In this document: in pieces, positions 8,312 through 17,296 of the stretch
Numbering within the stretch: position 1 is the stretch's first letter
Layout of the letters: each line of letters begins with the position of its first letter
Assembly (NCBI GenBank): GCA_036272595.1
Contig: DATAYM010000012.1
Coordinates: forward strand, 106,363-170,362
Reading direction: 5' to 3'
From: Poindextera sp036272595
Lineage (GTDB): Bacteria > Pseudomonadota > Alphaproteobacteria > Caulobacterales > Caulobacteraceae
Length of the DNA stretch: 64,000 bases
The notes under the pieces: generated by a model
What the model was told of the DNA's origin: nothing
What the model saw: only the letters and a program-made list of their open reading frames with translations
The model's database searches: none
Program-made: the position numbers and the translations under genes

Positions 8312-10123
8312 TCAGCGCGTGACGGCCTGCCGCTCGCCGTCCGGTTCCGGCGCCAAGGTGATGTCGCTGGCGCCGTGGGCCAGGCGCTTGAGCAGCGGCG
8401 AGGCCGCCGCCAGGGCGACGCCGAGGCCGACGGTGATCCAGCCGGCGGCGGAATAGACGTGGACATAGGTCGCCAGGGCCTTGCCGGGATCCAGCACCTG
8501 GCCGGCGACGGTCTCGGCCGCGGTGAGCTGGGCGACGAAGCCGCCGAGCCACTGGGCCCAGGACGAGGCCAGGAACCAGGTCGCCATCACCGTCGACAGC
8601 ACCAGCGGCGGCGAAAGCTTGGTCATCTGCGACAGGCCGACCGGCGAAAGGCAGAGCTCGCCGGTGGTCTGCACCACATAGGCCAGGGCCAGGAAGACCA
8701 GCGGCTCGCGGAAGCCGGCGTCGGCGAAGCGCGCGCCAAAGACGATGATCAGGAAGGAGAGCCCCACCTGCATCAGGCCGAGGGCGAACTTGATCACCGG
8801 GTTGGGATCGGCGCGCCGGCGGCCGAGATAGGCCCAGAGCGCGGCGAACGCCGGGGCGCCGATCAGGATGAAGCCGGCGTTGAAGGACTGGATCTGCGGC
8901 GCGGTGATGGACTGCGTTGCGGTCAGCCGCAGCTGGGTGTTGCGGTCGGCGAACTGGTTCAGCGACGAGCCGGCCTGCTCGAACATGGTCCAGAAGATCA
9001 CCGAAGCGCCGATCAGGATCAGGGCCAGGATCATCCGGTCGCGCTCGATGCGGGTGCAGCGCGCGGCCATGAACCAGCCGAGATAGCCCAGCACCACCAG
9101 CGAGCCGGCGCCCAGCATGTAGCCGATCAGCTGGAAGCGCTGGACGATCAGCCAGACCACGCCGACGCCGGCCAAGCCGGCCAGGTAGAGGCTCCATTCG
9201 GCGTTGATCGGCCCCAGCAGCGGCGCCCTCAGCCGCTCCGGCGCCGGCGGCTCGCCGTGGCCTTCCAGCAGCGGCCTGCCGAGCACGAAGACCAGATAGC
9301 CGGCCAGCATGCCGACGCCGGCGGCGCCGAATCCGGCCCACCAGCCGATGCGCGCGCCCAGCCAGCCGCACAGGATCGCCGCCCAGAAGGCGCCGAGATT
9401 GATGCCGTAGTAATAGAGGGTGAAACCCGGATCGCGCCTGGGATCGCCCGCGCGATAGAGCTGGCCGACGATCGAGGAGATGTTGGCCTTCAGGAACCCG
9501 ACGCCCATGACGATCAGCGACAGGGCGAGGTAGAAGACGCCGACGAACACCGGGTTCCGCCGGGCGACGCCGAGCCTGTAGCCGCCCCTGGGCAGGACCT
9601 GGGGCAGCGGGGCCGTGGCCGGCAGCCCGGCGATCTTCATGCCGCCGTCGGATGCGGCGCCGACCGCGTAGCAGCCTGGCCCGACCTCCAGGCAGACCTT
9701 GCGCGCCTCCATGCGCCCCTCGGCGCGGAAGCTGTAGGCGTGGCCGCCGAAGCTCAGGGTCTGCACGGCCGGCCTGGCCTCGACGGCCATGGTGAAATGG
9801 CCGGCCACCAGCAGGAGCGCGCCGAAGCCGATGGCCTTGCGGGTGCCGAGGAACCGGTCGGCCGCGAAGCCGCCGATCAGCGGCATCAGATAGACCATGG
9901 CCGTGTAGGCGCCGTACTGGCCGCTGGAGAACCTGTCGTCGAACAGGAACTGTTCGGTCAGGTAGAAGATCAGAAGGCCGCGCATGCCGTAGTAGGAGAA
10001 CCGCTCCCACATCTCGGCGAAGAAGAGGACGAAGAGGCCCTTCGGATGGCCGCGCAGCTGCAGAAGGACGGGAACGGCGGTGGCGACGGTGACGGCGATG
10101 CCGACCAGCCAGACGATGTCCAT
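8312..10123 (-). CDS. POT/PTR-family proton-dependent peptide transporter
   Basis: Inner-membrane symporter that imports di- and tripeptides with protons. 603 residues. The family signature ExxER with FSYYG is at residues 37-46 and many hydrophobic segments follow. It is about 100 residues longer than classical DtpA because of an extra loop at about 115-200 containing two Cys. Long forms of this kind are known in proteobacteria. The TIR gene follows on the same strand and could share the transcript. Confidence 0.93.
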   Translation of the reverse strand: MDIVWLVGIAVTVATAVPVLLQLRGHPKGLFVLFFAEMWERFSYYGMRGLLIFYLTEQFLFDDRFSSGQYGAYTAMVYLMPLIGGFAADRFLGTRKAIGFGALLLVAGHFTMAVEARPAVQTLSFGGHAYSFRAEGRMEARKVCLEVGPGCYAVGAASDGGMKIAGLPATAPLPQVLPRGGYRLGVARRNPVFVGVFYLALSLIVMGVGFLKANISSIVGQLYRAGDPRRDPGFTLYYYGINLGAFWAAILCGWLGARIGWWAGFGAAGVGMLAGYLVFVLGRPLLEGHGEPPAPERLRAPLLGPINAEWSLYLAGLAGVGVVWLIVQRFQLIGYMLGAGSLVVLGYLGWFMAARCTRIERDRMILALILIGASVIFWTMFEQAGSSLNQFADRNTQLRLTATQSITAPQIQSFNAGFILIGAPAFAALWAYLGRRRADPNPVIKFALGLMQVGLSFLIIVFGARFADAGFREPLVFLALAYVVQTTGELCLSPVGLSQMTKLSPPLVLSTVMATWFLASSWAQWLGGFVAQLTAAETVAGQVLDPGKALATYVHVYSAAGWITVGLGVALAAASPLLKRLAHGASDITLAPEPDGERQAVTR

Positions 10124-10265
10124 CGAATCCCCCGACCCCGCCGCGCGGGCTTGGCCGAGATGATCATGGGCGCCCGCCGTTCACAAGGCTCGCGGCTTGC
10201 CAGGCCCGGCCCTCGGACCCACCTAGAGGTCTGGCGCGTTTGACGGCGCGAGGAGACAAAGACCC

Positions 10266-10775
10266 ATGCCCGAGATGAAACTGCCCGGACCCGATCACCC
10301 GATCACCGTGGCCTTCAACCCCAAGCGCGTCCAGGTCGAGTACAACGGCCACGTCATCGTCGACACCCGGCGCGCCCTCACCTTGCGGGAATCGACCTAT
10401 CCGGCCGTCCAGTACATTCCGCGCGAAGACGCCGACATGGCCTACATGACGCGGACGGAGCACCACACCCACTGCCCCTACAAGGGCGAGGCCTCCTACT
10501 ACACGATCCTGATGGACGGGAATTTCGCCGACAACGCGGTCTGGAGCTACGAGGATCCCTATCCGGCCATGGCCGAGATCAAGGACTATCTCGCCTTCTA
10601 TCCCAACAAGGTGGTGATCCGCGAACTGGACGAGCCCGGCGGCCCGGACGCCATCCGCGATGTGGTCGAACACACCGATTCCGGCTCCGGCCGCAGCCAG
10701 CTAGACCACGCCGCCCCGAACGTCGACGTCCCGCTCGACATCGACCAGCCCTACCGCGACACCGGCTCGATCTGA
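10266..10775 (+). CDS. DUF427 domain protein
   Basis: 169 residues. The DUF427 core is visible as VQVEYNGHVIVDTRRALTLRE, YIPREDADM, HHTHCPYKGEASYY and DNAVWSYEDPYP. Biochemical role unknown to me. Start ATG at 10266 follows a GAGGAGACAAAG ribosome-binding site. It converges on gshA with a strong hairpin between them. High confidence in the family, none for function. Confidence 0.92.
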   Translation: MPEMKLPGPDHPITVAFNPKRVQVEYNGHVIVDTRRALTLRESTYPAVQYIPREDADMAYMTRTEHHTHCPYKGEASYYTILMDGNFADNAVWSYEDPYPAMAEIKDYLAFYPNKVVIRELDEPGGPDAIRDVVEHTDSGSGRSQLDHAAPNVDVPLDIDQPYRDTGSI

Positions 10776-10780
10776 CGTGT

Positions 10781-10805
10781 TGATCCTCCCCGTCGGGGAG
10801 GATCA
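10781..10805. terminator. Bidirectional hairpin between DUF427 gene and gshA
   Basis: A perfect inverted repeat, TGATCCTCCCCG and its complement around a single T, lies just past the DUF427 stop and just before the gshA stop on the other strand. No T-run follows on either side, so it may act as a rho-independent-like terminator of weak type or as an mRNA end protector. Its position between convergent genes supports a transcript-end role. Confidence 0.6.
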
Positions 10806-10810
10806 CGGCC

Positions 10811-12193
10811 TCAGTACGCCGACGCCTCGAACACCGGAGCGACTTCGCCGCGCCAAGCGCCGTTGTAGTGTTCCAGCCAGCGCTCGGCCGGGGTGACGCC
10901 GCTGTCGGCGATCGCCTCCAGTTCGGCCAGATAGCCGCGCTCGTCGGTCAGGGCGGCGCTGAGCCGGGCGCGGCGCTTCAGCCCCTCGCGGGCGATGGCC
11001 AGCATGTCGACGGCGATGTCGCGGGCGCTGCGCCCGGCGACCATGGCCCGCAAGCCCAGGCGCGGCGCATCCAGCCTCAAGGCCTCGCGATCGGCCGGCG
11101 TCCAGGCCTTGCAGAGGTCCCAGGCGGCGGCGGTGGCGGCGTCGTCGTAGAGCAGGCCGATCCACAGCGCCGCCAGGCCGCAGAGCCGGGTCGGCGGACC
11201 GGTGTCGGCGCCGCGCATCTCCAGGAAGGTCTTCAGCCGCACCTCCGGGAAGATGGTGGCCAGATGCTCCTCCCAGTCGTGCAGGTCGGCGCGGACGCCC
11301 GGCGCGGCCGGCAGGGTCCCGTTGATGAAGTCGCGGAACGACTGGCCCGCCGCGTCGATATAGCGGCCGTTCCGCTTGACGAAATACATCGGCACGTCGA
11401 GGGCGTAACGGGCGTAGGTCTCGAATCCGAAGCCCTCCTCGAAGACGAACTCGAGCATGCCGGTGCGCGCCGGATCGGTGTCGGTCCAGGTATGAGCGCG
11501 GTTGGAGAGCAGGCCGGTGGGCCGGCCTTCGACGAACGGCGAGTTGGCGAACAGCGCCGTGGCGATCGGCTGCAGGGCCAGGCTGAGGCGGAATTTCGAG
11601 ACCATGTCGGCCTCGGACGAGAAGTCCAGATTGGCCTGCACCGTGCAGGTGCGCAGCATCATGTCCAGGCCCAGCCCGCCGACCTTGGGCATGTAGTCCC
11701 GCATGATCTGGTAGCGGGCCTTGGGCATGATCTGCATGTCCGCCCGGGTCCAGGTCGGCGCGAAGCCCAGCCCCATGAAGCCGACGCCCAGCGCGTCGGC
11801 GACCTGCTTGGCCTCGGTGAGGTGCTGGCTGATCTCGTCGCAGATGTCGTGGACGCTCTCCAGCGGCGCGCCGGAGAGCTCGAACTGGCCGGCCGGCTCC
11901 AGGCTGACGCTGGCCCCGCCGCGGCGCAGGGCGATCAGGGTGTGGCCGGCGGCGTTGTCCTCGTAGATCCCATGCCAGCCGAACTTCATCAGGCCTTCGA
12001 GCAGCGCCTGGATGCCGCCGCGGCCCTGGGCGTCCTCGGCATAGCCGACGGTTTCATGGGTCCCGAGGCGGAACGGGAACTTCTCGTGCTCCGAGCCGAC
12101 GCGAAAGTCGTGCTTCGGCTTGCAGCCGCCGGCCAGGTGGCCGGCCAGCTCGGCAAGCGTCAGTGGTCGCCGGTCGAGCGCGCCATCATCCAT
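10811..12193 (-). CDS. gshA: Glutamate-cysteine ligase (GCS2 type)
   Basis: Catalyses the first step of glutathione synthesis, ATP-dependent joining of glutamate gamma-carboxyl to cysteine. 460 residues, matching the plant-like class found in alphaproteobacteria. Motifs include FRVGSEHEKFPF near residue 30, EPAGQFELSGAP, TCTVQANLDFSSEADM and FLEMRGADTGP. rsmE lies 90 bp upstream on the same strand, so a shared transcript is plausible. Confidence 0.95.
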   Translation of the reverse strand: MDDGALDRRPLTLAELAGHLAGGCKPKHDFRVGSEHEKFPFRLGTHETVGYAEDAQGRGGIQALLEGLMKFGWHGIYEDNAAGHTLIALRRGGASVSLEPAGQFELSGAPLESVHDICDEISQHLTEAKQVADALGVGFMGLGFAPTWTRADMQIMPKARYQIMRDYMPKVGGLGLDMMLRTCTVQANLDFSSEADMVSKFRLSLALQPIATALFANSPFVEGRPTGLLSNRAHTWTDTDPARTGMLEFVFEEGFGFETYARYALDVPMYFVKRNGRYIDAAGQSFRDFINGTLPAAPGVRADLHDWEEHLATIFPEVRLKTFLEMRGADTGPPTRLCGLAALWIGLLYDDAATAAAWDLCKAWTPADREALRLDAPRLGLRAMVAGRSARDIAVDMLAIAREGLKRRARLSAALTDERGYLAELEAIADSGVTPAERWLEHYNGAWRGEVAPVFEASAY

Positions 12194-12283
12194 ACATGAA
12201 CCTCCCCACCACCAGCGGGAGGAAGCCCCCGGTCCGGCGTACCTACTAAGTCCTAGTCAAGGTGGGCGCCAAGTGCGCCCGGC

Positions 12284-13012
12284 TCAAGGGGACCAGTCGC
12301 CAAGCCTGGATTGCCATAGCGCCAGCGCCGCGATCGCCGCGGTGTCCGCACGCAGGATACGCGGCCCCAGCGACACCGGGATGACATGGGGCAGCGACCG
12401 GAGCCGGGCCCGCTCCTCGGGCGCAAAGCCGCCCTCGGGGCCGATCAGGATGGAAAAACCGGTTCCTTCTCCCCTTGCCGCGGCATTTAGCGCCTCGAGC
12501 ATGGGCGACGCGTCGCCGCCTTCGTCGCAGAAGATCAGCGTCCGGCCGGCCCAGGCGTCCAGGATGGCGTCCAGCTTTTCCGGCGCGGTGATCTCGGGCA
12601 CGTCCAGCCGCCCGGTCTGCTCCGACGCCTCGGCGGCGATGGCGCCGAGGCGCTCCAGCCGGACCCGGTCGCCCTGGGTGAACCGGGTGACGGCCAGACG
12701 CACGCGGCGCGCGCCGAGCTCGGCCGCCTTCTCGACGATGGTCTCCAGCCGCGGCCGCTTGACCACCGCGACGATCATTTCCAGGTCCGGCCCGGTGGTT
12801 TGCGGCCGCGTCTGGGCCTGGAGCGCCAGGCTGGCGCTTCGCCGGTCGATCGCGGCGATCCCGGCCCGCCATTCGCCGTCCGCCCCGTTGAACAGCAGCA
12901 CCTGGTCGCCGACGCCGCGGCGCATGACGCCGTGCAGATAGTGGGCCTGATCGGCGCCCAGGGCGATCGTCGCGCCGCTCTTAAGCTTTTCTGGAACGAA
13001 GAGTCGGATCAT
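12284..13012 (-). CDS. rsmE: 16S rRNA (uracil-1498-N3)-methyltransferase
   Basis: SPOUT-fold methyltransferase that methylates U1498 of 16S rRNA using S-adenosylmethionine. 242 residues. Conserved features are the N-terminal HYLHGVMRRGVGDQ, EQTGR at 131-135 and the knot motif IGPEGGFAPEE at 190-200, followed by SLGPRILRADTA. It reads toward gshA and is divergent from ppk2. Confidence 0.95.
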   Translation of the reverse strand: MIRLFVPEKLKSGATIALGADQAHYLHGVMRRGVGDQVLLFNGADGEWRAGIAAIDRRSASLALQAQTRPQTTGPDLEMIVAVVKRPRLETIVEKAAELGARRVRLAVTRFTQGDRVRLERLGAIAAEASEQTGRLDVPEITAPEKLDAILDAWAGRTLIFCDEGGDASPMLEALNAAARGEGTGFSILIGPEGGFAPEERARLRSLPHVIPVSLGPRILRADTAAIAALALWQSRLGDWSP

Positions 13013-13069
13013 GCCGCTCTAGTAGCGCCGCCTGGCCGGGTTTGTCAGGGTGCGGCGCGGAGACCTGCC

Positions 13070-13840
13070 ATGCCCAAGGCCCACGACCACCATCATTACA
13101 AGGCCGAACTCACCGACCTGCAGGTCCACCTCGTCAAGTACCAGCAGTGGGCGATGAAGAGCGGCGAGAAGGCGGTGATCGTCTTCGAGGGCCGCGACGG
13201 CGCCGGCAAGGACGGCGCGATCAAGCGGATCACCGAGCATCTGGCCCCCCGCAACACCCGCGTGGTGGCGCTGCCCAAGCCGTCGAACCGCGAAGCCAGC
13301 GAGTGGTGGTTCCAGCGCTATACCCGCTACCTGCCGGCCGCCGGCGAACTCGTGCTGTTCAACCGCTCCTGGTACAACCGCGCCGGCGTCGAGGTGGTGA
13401 TGCACTTCTCGACCAAGCGCGAGCAGGCCGACTTCCTGCGCGACGCCCCGACCTTCGAGCAGATGCTGGTCGAGAGCGACATCCACATCGTCAAGTTCTG
13501 GCTCGACATCTCCAAGGACGAGCAGGCAAGGCGGCTCGACGCCCGTCGCACCGATCCGCTGAAGGCGCTGAAGGTCAGCGACATGGACGCCGTCGCCCAG
13601 AAGAAGTGGAAGGAATACTCCGAGGCGCGCGACAAGATGCTGATGCGCACCCACACCGAATACGCGCCCTGGACCATCGTGCGCACCGACCACAAGAAAA
13701 AGGCGCGGCTGGCGGTGATCCGCCACATGCTGCACAGGCTCGCCCCGCCGGAGATCCACGATGGCGTCGCAACGCCGGACCCGGACATGCTCTACAAGTT
13801 CGAAGCCTCCGCGCTGAAGGACGGCCGACTGGAGCATTGA
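13070..13840 (+). CDS. ppk2: Polyphosphate kinase 2
   Basis: Single-domain PPK2 that transfers phosphate between polyphosphate and nucleotides. 256 residues from the ATG at 13070; the frame extends upstream, but that part overlaps rsmE on the other strand and lacks PPK2 features. Walker A GRDGAGKDG is at residues 41-49 and the lid motif FNRSWYNRAGVE near residue 100; DARRTDPLKAL follows. The C-terminus (SALKDGRLEH) is normal for the family. Its stop overlaps the 3' remnant of an aldo/keto reductase read in another frame. Confidence 0.95.
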   Translation: MPKAHDHHHYKAELTDLQVHLVKYQQWAMKSGEKAVIVFEGRDGAGKDGAIKRITEHLAPRNTRVVALPKPSNREASEWWFQRYTRYLPAAGELVLFNRSWYNRAGVEVVMHFSTKREQADFLRDAPTFEQMLVESDIHIVKFWLDISKDEQARRLDARRTDPLKALKVSDMDAVAQKKWKEYSEARDKMLMRTHTEYAPWTIVRTDHKKKARLAVIRHMLHRLAPPEIHDGVATPDPDMLYKFEASALKDGRLEH

Positions 13841-13937
13841 CGACGCCATCGCCGGCCTGAAGCTGACGTTGACCGACGACGAGGTGAAGGTGCTGGAAAG
13901 GCCCTACGAACCGAAGCCGGTGCTGCACCACGCCTGA
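13836..13937 (+). pseudogene. C-terminal remnant of an aldo/keto reductase
   Basis: In a frame different from ppk2, positions 13836-13937 read IDDAIAGLKLTLTDDEVK, then a Leu-Glu-x-Pro-Tyr segment and a short tail ending HHA-stop. This matches the usual end of aldo/keto reductases (helix with LTDEE, then PYxPxPV). No start or nucleotide-binding part is present, because the upstream frame is taken by ppk2. It looks like the last 33 codons of a gene deleted or displaced when ppk2 came to lie here. Confidence 0.6.
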
Positions 13938-13940
13938 AGG

Positions 13941-14672
13941 TCAGCATGCTTCGGCGGCCGGCGACGCCACCTCGGCCACGCCGTCGGACGCGAGCCGATA
14001 GCCGACGCCCAGTTCGGTGAGGATGAGGCGCGGCGCCGAGGGATTCTCCTCGATCTTCTGACGCACCTGCGAAACCAGCACGCGCACGAACTGGGCGTCA
14101 GCATTGGCGTCCGGGCCCCACACCGCCAGCATGAGCTGCTTGTGGGTGGCGATCGCGCCGGCGTTGCGGGCCAGGCAGCGGACAAGGTCGAATTCATGCG
14201 GGGTCAGATGGATTTCCTCGCCCATAATGAAAACCTGCCGGGAGGCGAAGTTCACCCTGAGGTCGCCGGCGCGGAAATCCTGCTGGCTGGCGAACCTGAA
14301 CTCGCGTCCCCGCAACGAGGCGCGCAGGCGCGCGAGGAGCTCACCGATGGAAAAGGGCTTGTTGACGAAATCGTCCGCGCCCAGGTCGAGCGCGGCTACC
14401 TTCTCGTCCTCACGGTCACGCGCCGAAAGCACCACGATGGCGATGTCGGACCATTCGCGCAGCTTGGCGATGATCTCCTTGCCGTCCATGTCCGGAAGGC
14501 CGAGATCGACGAGCAGGGCGTTGTAGCCGTCGGCGGCCAGCATCGCCAGCGCGCTCGCGGCCGTGGTCGCGGTCTCGACGACGAAGCCGGCGGCGCTCAA
14601 GGCCGGGACCAGCACGCGGATCAGCTGGGGCTCGTCATCGACCAGGAGAAGCCGTCCGGCGATCTGGGGCAT
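13941..14672 (-). CDS. OmpR/KdpE-like response regulator
   Basis: 243 residues: receiver domain (about 6-118; D12/D13 acidic pair, phospho-acceptor D56 in VDLGLPDMDG, Lys in FVNKPF) followed by an OmpR-type winged helix (LTPHEFDLVRCLARNAG). The sequence is closest to KdpE by eye. It starts 2 bp after the stop of the histidine kinase gene, so the two form one operon. No kdpFABC potassium pump genes are in view; the neighbouring divergent unit is the amyloid-like operon, a possible target. Confidence 0.88.
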   Translation of the reverse strand: MPQIAGRLLLVDDEPQLIRVLVPALSAAGFVVETATTAASALAMLAADGYNALLVDLGLPDMDGKEIIAKLREWSDIAIVVLSARDREDEKVAALDLGADDFVNKPFSIGELLARLRASLRGREFRFASQQDFRAGDLRVNFASRQVFIMGEEIHLTPHEFDLVRCLARNAGAIATHKQLMLAVWGPDANADAQFVRVLVSQVRQKIEENPSAPRLILTELGVGYRLASDGVAEVASPAAEAC

Positions 14673-14674
14673 GG

Positions 14675-16165
14675 TCAGGCCTGGGGCAGGTTGATGCAGA
14701 CGCGCAGGCCCGTGCCACTGTGCGCGCAGGCGGCGGCGATCTCGCCGCCCATGGACTCGATCAGGCCCTTGGCGATGGACAGACCAAGCCCCACGCCCTG
14801 TGCGTGGGTCGAGCGCGATGGCGACTGGTAGAACTTCTCGAAGATCCGCGAGAGTTCGGCGCGAGAAACGCCCGGCCCCTGGTCCTCGACCTCAAGCGTC
14901 ACCTTCTCGCCGTGCTGGACCAGGCTGAGGGTGATCATCGAGCGCTCAGGACTGAAGCGCACCGCGTTCTCAAGCACATTGACGAGCACGTGATCCAGCA
15001 GCACCGGATCTCCGAGCGCGGTGATGTTTTCGCTCTGACTGAGGCGGATCATCTTGCGGCCGCACAGCTTGCCCTCGAAACGCCGCGCCGCCAGGTCGAC
15101 GACCTCGGCCATGTTCACCCGCACCGGTTCGATATTCAGTTCGCCCGCCTCCAGCCGGCTCATGCGCAGGAGGTTGGTCACGAACCGGTTGAGCCGCCTG
15201 GTCTCTTCCTCGATGGTCAGCAGAAGGTCGTCGCGGGTCGACTCGTCGAGCACCTTGCCCATGTTTCGCAAGGTGGTGATCGAGGCCAGAGTCGCCGCCA
15301 GGGGCGTACGGAAGTCATGCGAGACCGAGGACAACAGCGCCTGGCGCAGCCGTTCGGTGCGCGTCAGCGCCTCCATCTCCGCATTGGCCGCTCCTAGGCG
15401 CGCGCGCTCGATCGAGGCCGCGCCGAGATCCACCAGCACGGCGATCAGGCGCTCGCTCTCGACTTCCACGTCATTGGAATCGGCGCCGCGCCACGCCACG
15501 ATCCCCAGACTTGGATCATCGGATCCGATCCGCCGCGCCCACCAGCCGTCGCCGATCGCGCGTTCGCCGACCTCCACGGTATCGATTGCGAAGAGCTGGA
15601 CGTCGGACAGCTCGGCGCTGGCCGGATGCGGCCAGCCGCGCTCGCCGGCCCGCACCACCGCCTCGCCGGCCGCGGCTTCGCCCACGTAACGGGCAAGGCT
15701 CTGCCGGATCGCGCCCTCCTCCCAGGTCGAGGCCAGTTCCCGGCTGGCCCTGAACAGCGTGTCGGTCGTCTTTTCACGGGCGACGGCCTGATGGGCCTGC
15801 AGCTTGTAGCGCTCCCCCAGCCTGCCGATCATGATCGCCGCACCCAGGAAGACGATCGCGGTGACCAGATCCGCCAGGTCCCACGAGTCGGGCTGAAGCC
15901 GGTGCGGAGGCAGCAACAGCTTCTGGAAGGCGAAGGCGAAGGTCGCGGCGGCGACCGCGGGCAAGGTGCCCATCTGCACCGCGGCGACGACCACACCGGC
16001 CAAAAGTACGTCCAGAACGCGAGCGGACGGGATCAGGGCGCGCAGACCCAGGGCGATCGTGGCGGCGATGGCCGCGGTTCCGAGAGCGCTTATATAGGGC
16101 CAAAGCTGCAGCGTTCGCAGTCGCCAGCCCGGCCGCAGGCTTTCACGGAAAGAATTCGATGTCAT
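14675..16165 (-). CDS. KdpD-like sensor histidine kinase lacking the KdpD/USP input domains
   Basis: 496 residues from ATG 16165, chosen because GGGGGG precedes it; ATG 16195 is in frame but lacks a ribosome-binding site. Order: four membrane segments of DUF4118 type (about 20-115), a GAF-like region, then HisKA with SSVSHDFRTPLA (H283) and a HATPase ending in KFYQSPSR and GVGLGLSIAKGLIESMGG. The cytoplasmic KdpD and universal-stress domains of true KdpD are absent, so the signal is probably not the classical K+ one. Pairs with the regulator just downstream. Confidence 0.88.
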   Translation of the reverse strand: MTSNSFRESLRPGWRLRTLQLWPYISALGTAAIAATIALGLRALIPSARVLDVLLAGVVVAAVQMGTLPAVAAATFAFAFQKLLLPPHRLQPDSWDLADLVTAIVFLGAAIMIGRLGERYKLQAHQAVAREKTTDTLFRASRELASTWEEGAIRQSLARYVGEAAAGEAVVRAGERGWPHPASAELSDVQLFAIDTVEVGERAIGDGWWARRIGSDDPSLGIVAWRGADSNDVEVESERLIAVLVDLGAASIERARLGAANAEMEALTRTERLRQALLSSVSHDFRTPLAATLASITTLRNMGKVLDESTRDDLLLTIEEETRRLNRFVTNLLRMSRLEAGELNIEPVRVNMAEVVDLAARRFEGKLCGRKMIRLSQSENITALGDPVLLDHVLVNVLENAVRFSPERSMITLSLVQHGEKVTLEVEDQGPGVSRAELSRIFEKFYQSPSRSTHAQGVGLGLSIAKGLIESMGGEIAAACAHSGTGLRVCINLPQA

Positions 16166-16372
16166 GGGCAGCCCCCCAATCGGCAATCCCAGCATATGAC
16201 TCGATGTAACCCGTTGCCACTATATGGTCTTAATGTGGCAGCTTTGCGGTAGATGCCGCGCCATTATACCAGCCTTATAACAACCGCGTGCTTGCCACCT
16301 CTCCGGTTAGCGCGACATTTCTGAAAACGGCAGCCAAATCCCTGAGCTGCCGATACAACTTTGGAGAGAGCA
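16166..16372. promoter_or_regulatory. Divergent regulatory region between the KdpD-like gene and the amyloid operon
   Basis: About 207 bp, AT-richer than its surroundings (for example 16195-16285). TGCCAC at 16215-16220 and GTGGCA at 16235-16240 form a 6-bp inverted repeat with a 14-bp spacer, a candidate operator. The ribosome-binding site GGAGAG precedes the ATG at 16373. A promoter here is inferred from the divergent layout; I cannot assign a start site. Confidence 0.5.
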
Positions 16373-17266
16373 ATGAAGAGGCTCTTATTGACTTGCGGCG
16401 CGATGGCGCTGCTGGTGGGAGCGGGCGGGTATGCGGGGGCTCAGACGACGACACCGTGGCTCCATTCCACGACCACGCTCGGCAAGACCATCTCGGAAAC
16501 CGAGAATATCAACGTCACGACCAATGTCGGCATCGCCCAGACCGTCACGGCGGTCGCCGACGACGCCGCCGAGGCCTCGGCCACCGCCAACCAGACCAAC
16601 CAAAGCAACCGGGACTGCGGCAACTGCGCCGAAAAACTGGACGTGATCGAGAACTCGTCGGATTCGAACACCGGCCTGACCTCGATCAACCAGGCGGCCG
16701 GCAACGACAACAACCAGGGCACGCTGGTTTCCGCGGCGATCGACACCTACGTGCCGAGCGGCCCCGGCGGCGGCGGCACGCCCGGAGACCCCGGCACGCA
16801 GGGCTTCGCCCATGCCCAGGCCGAGGCGACCCAGGTCAATGGCGGGACCGGCGTCGGCGAGGATGTCGCGGTCAACAACGACGTCGAGGCGGTCGACCTG
16901 CAATTCCGCACCGGCACGATCACCAACTCGGTGAACGGCAACAACGGACTGGCCTTCGTCAACCAAGCCACTGGCAACAACGACAATCAGATCAACGAGC
17001 TGTCGGTCGCGTTCTCGGAACGCCCGTCCGGCGTCGCGCTCGCCGAAGCTGATCTCGGCCAGTTCAACACGGGAAACCGGGTTGGCGAGGGCGACGACGG
17101 CGCCGATCCGAGCGCGCCGATCGGCATCCACAAGTCGGCCATCATCACCGCTTCGATGAACGACAACGTGGGCGTCTTCGGCGTCAACCAATCGGTCGGC
17201 AACAACGGCAATCAGGCCAACCTCGTGTCCGTGGCGGCAGTTGGCAACAACCTGCCGAGCTTCTGA
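16373..17266 (+). CDS. Fap-like amyloid repeat protein 1 (FapB/FapC-like)
   Basis: 297 residues, secreted (signal peptide to about AGA-QT, residue 23). Three imperfect repeats lie at about 99-122, 190-213 and 264-288 with the pattern N-x-G-[LV]-x3-NQ-x2-GN-x-[DN]-NQ-x-N-x-[LV]-[SV]-V, for example VNQATGNNDNQINELSVAF. Linkers rich in Gly/Pro/Asp separate them. Three repeats and two linkers is the FapB/FapC layout of Pseudomonas functional amyloid, whose repeat also reads G-x-N-x-A-A-G-x-N-x-Q-x-N. A CGNC motif (82-85) sits before the first repeat, unlike the C-terminal Cys motifs of Pseudomonas. First gene of a six-gene unit. Confidence 0.82.
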   Translation: MKRLLLTCGAMALLVGAGGYAGAQTTTPWLHSTTTLGKTISETENINVTTNVGIAQTVTAVADDAAEASATANQTNQSNRDCGNCAEKLDVIENSSDSNTGLTSINQAAGNDNNQGTLVSAAIDTYVPSGPGGGGTPGDPGTQGFAHAQAEATQVNGGTGVGEDVAVNNDVEAVDLQFRTGTITNSVNGNNGLAFVNQATGNNDNQINELSVAFSERPSGVALAEADLGQFNTGNRVGEGDDGADPSAPIGIHKSAIITASMNDNVGVFGVNQSVGNNGNQANLVSVAAVGNNLPSF

Positions 17267-17296
17267 CCCGGCTCTTCCATTCTGGAGATCAAGACC

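Noticed and set aside
8375..10243. 622-codon open frame opposite the peptide transporter
   Set aside because: Shadow of an intact membrane protein gene, with no recognisable domain and extreme Gln/Gly/Ala/Asp content.
13941..16165. A complete kdp potassium-transport locus
   Set aside because: No kdpFABC genes nearby, and the kinase lacks the KdpD and USP domains.
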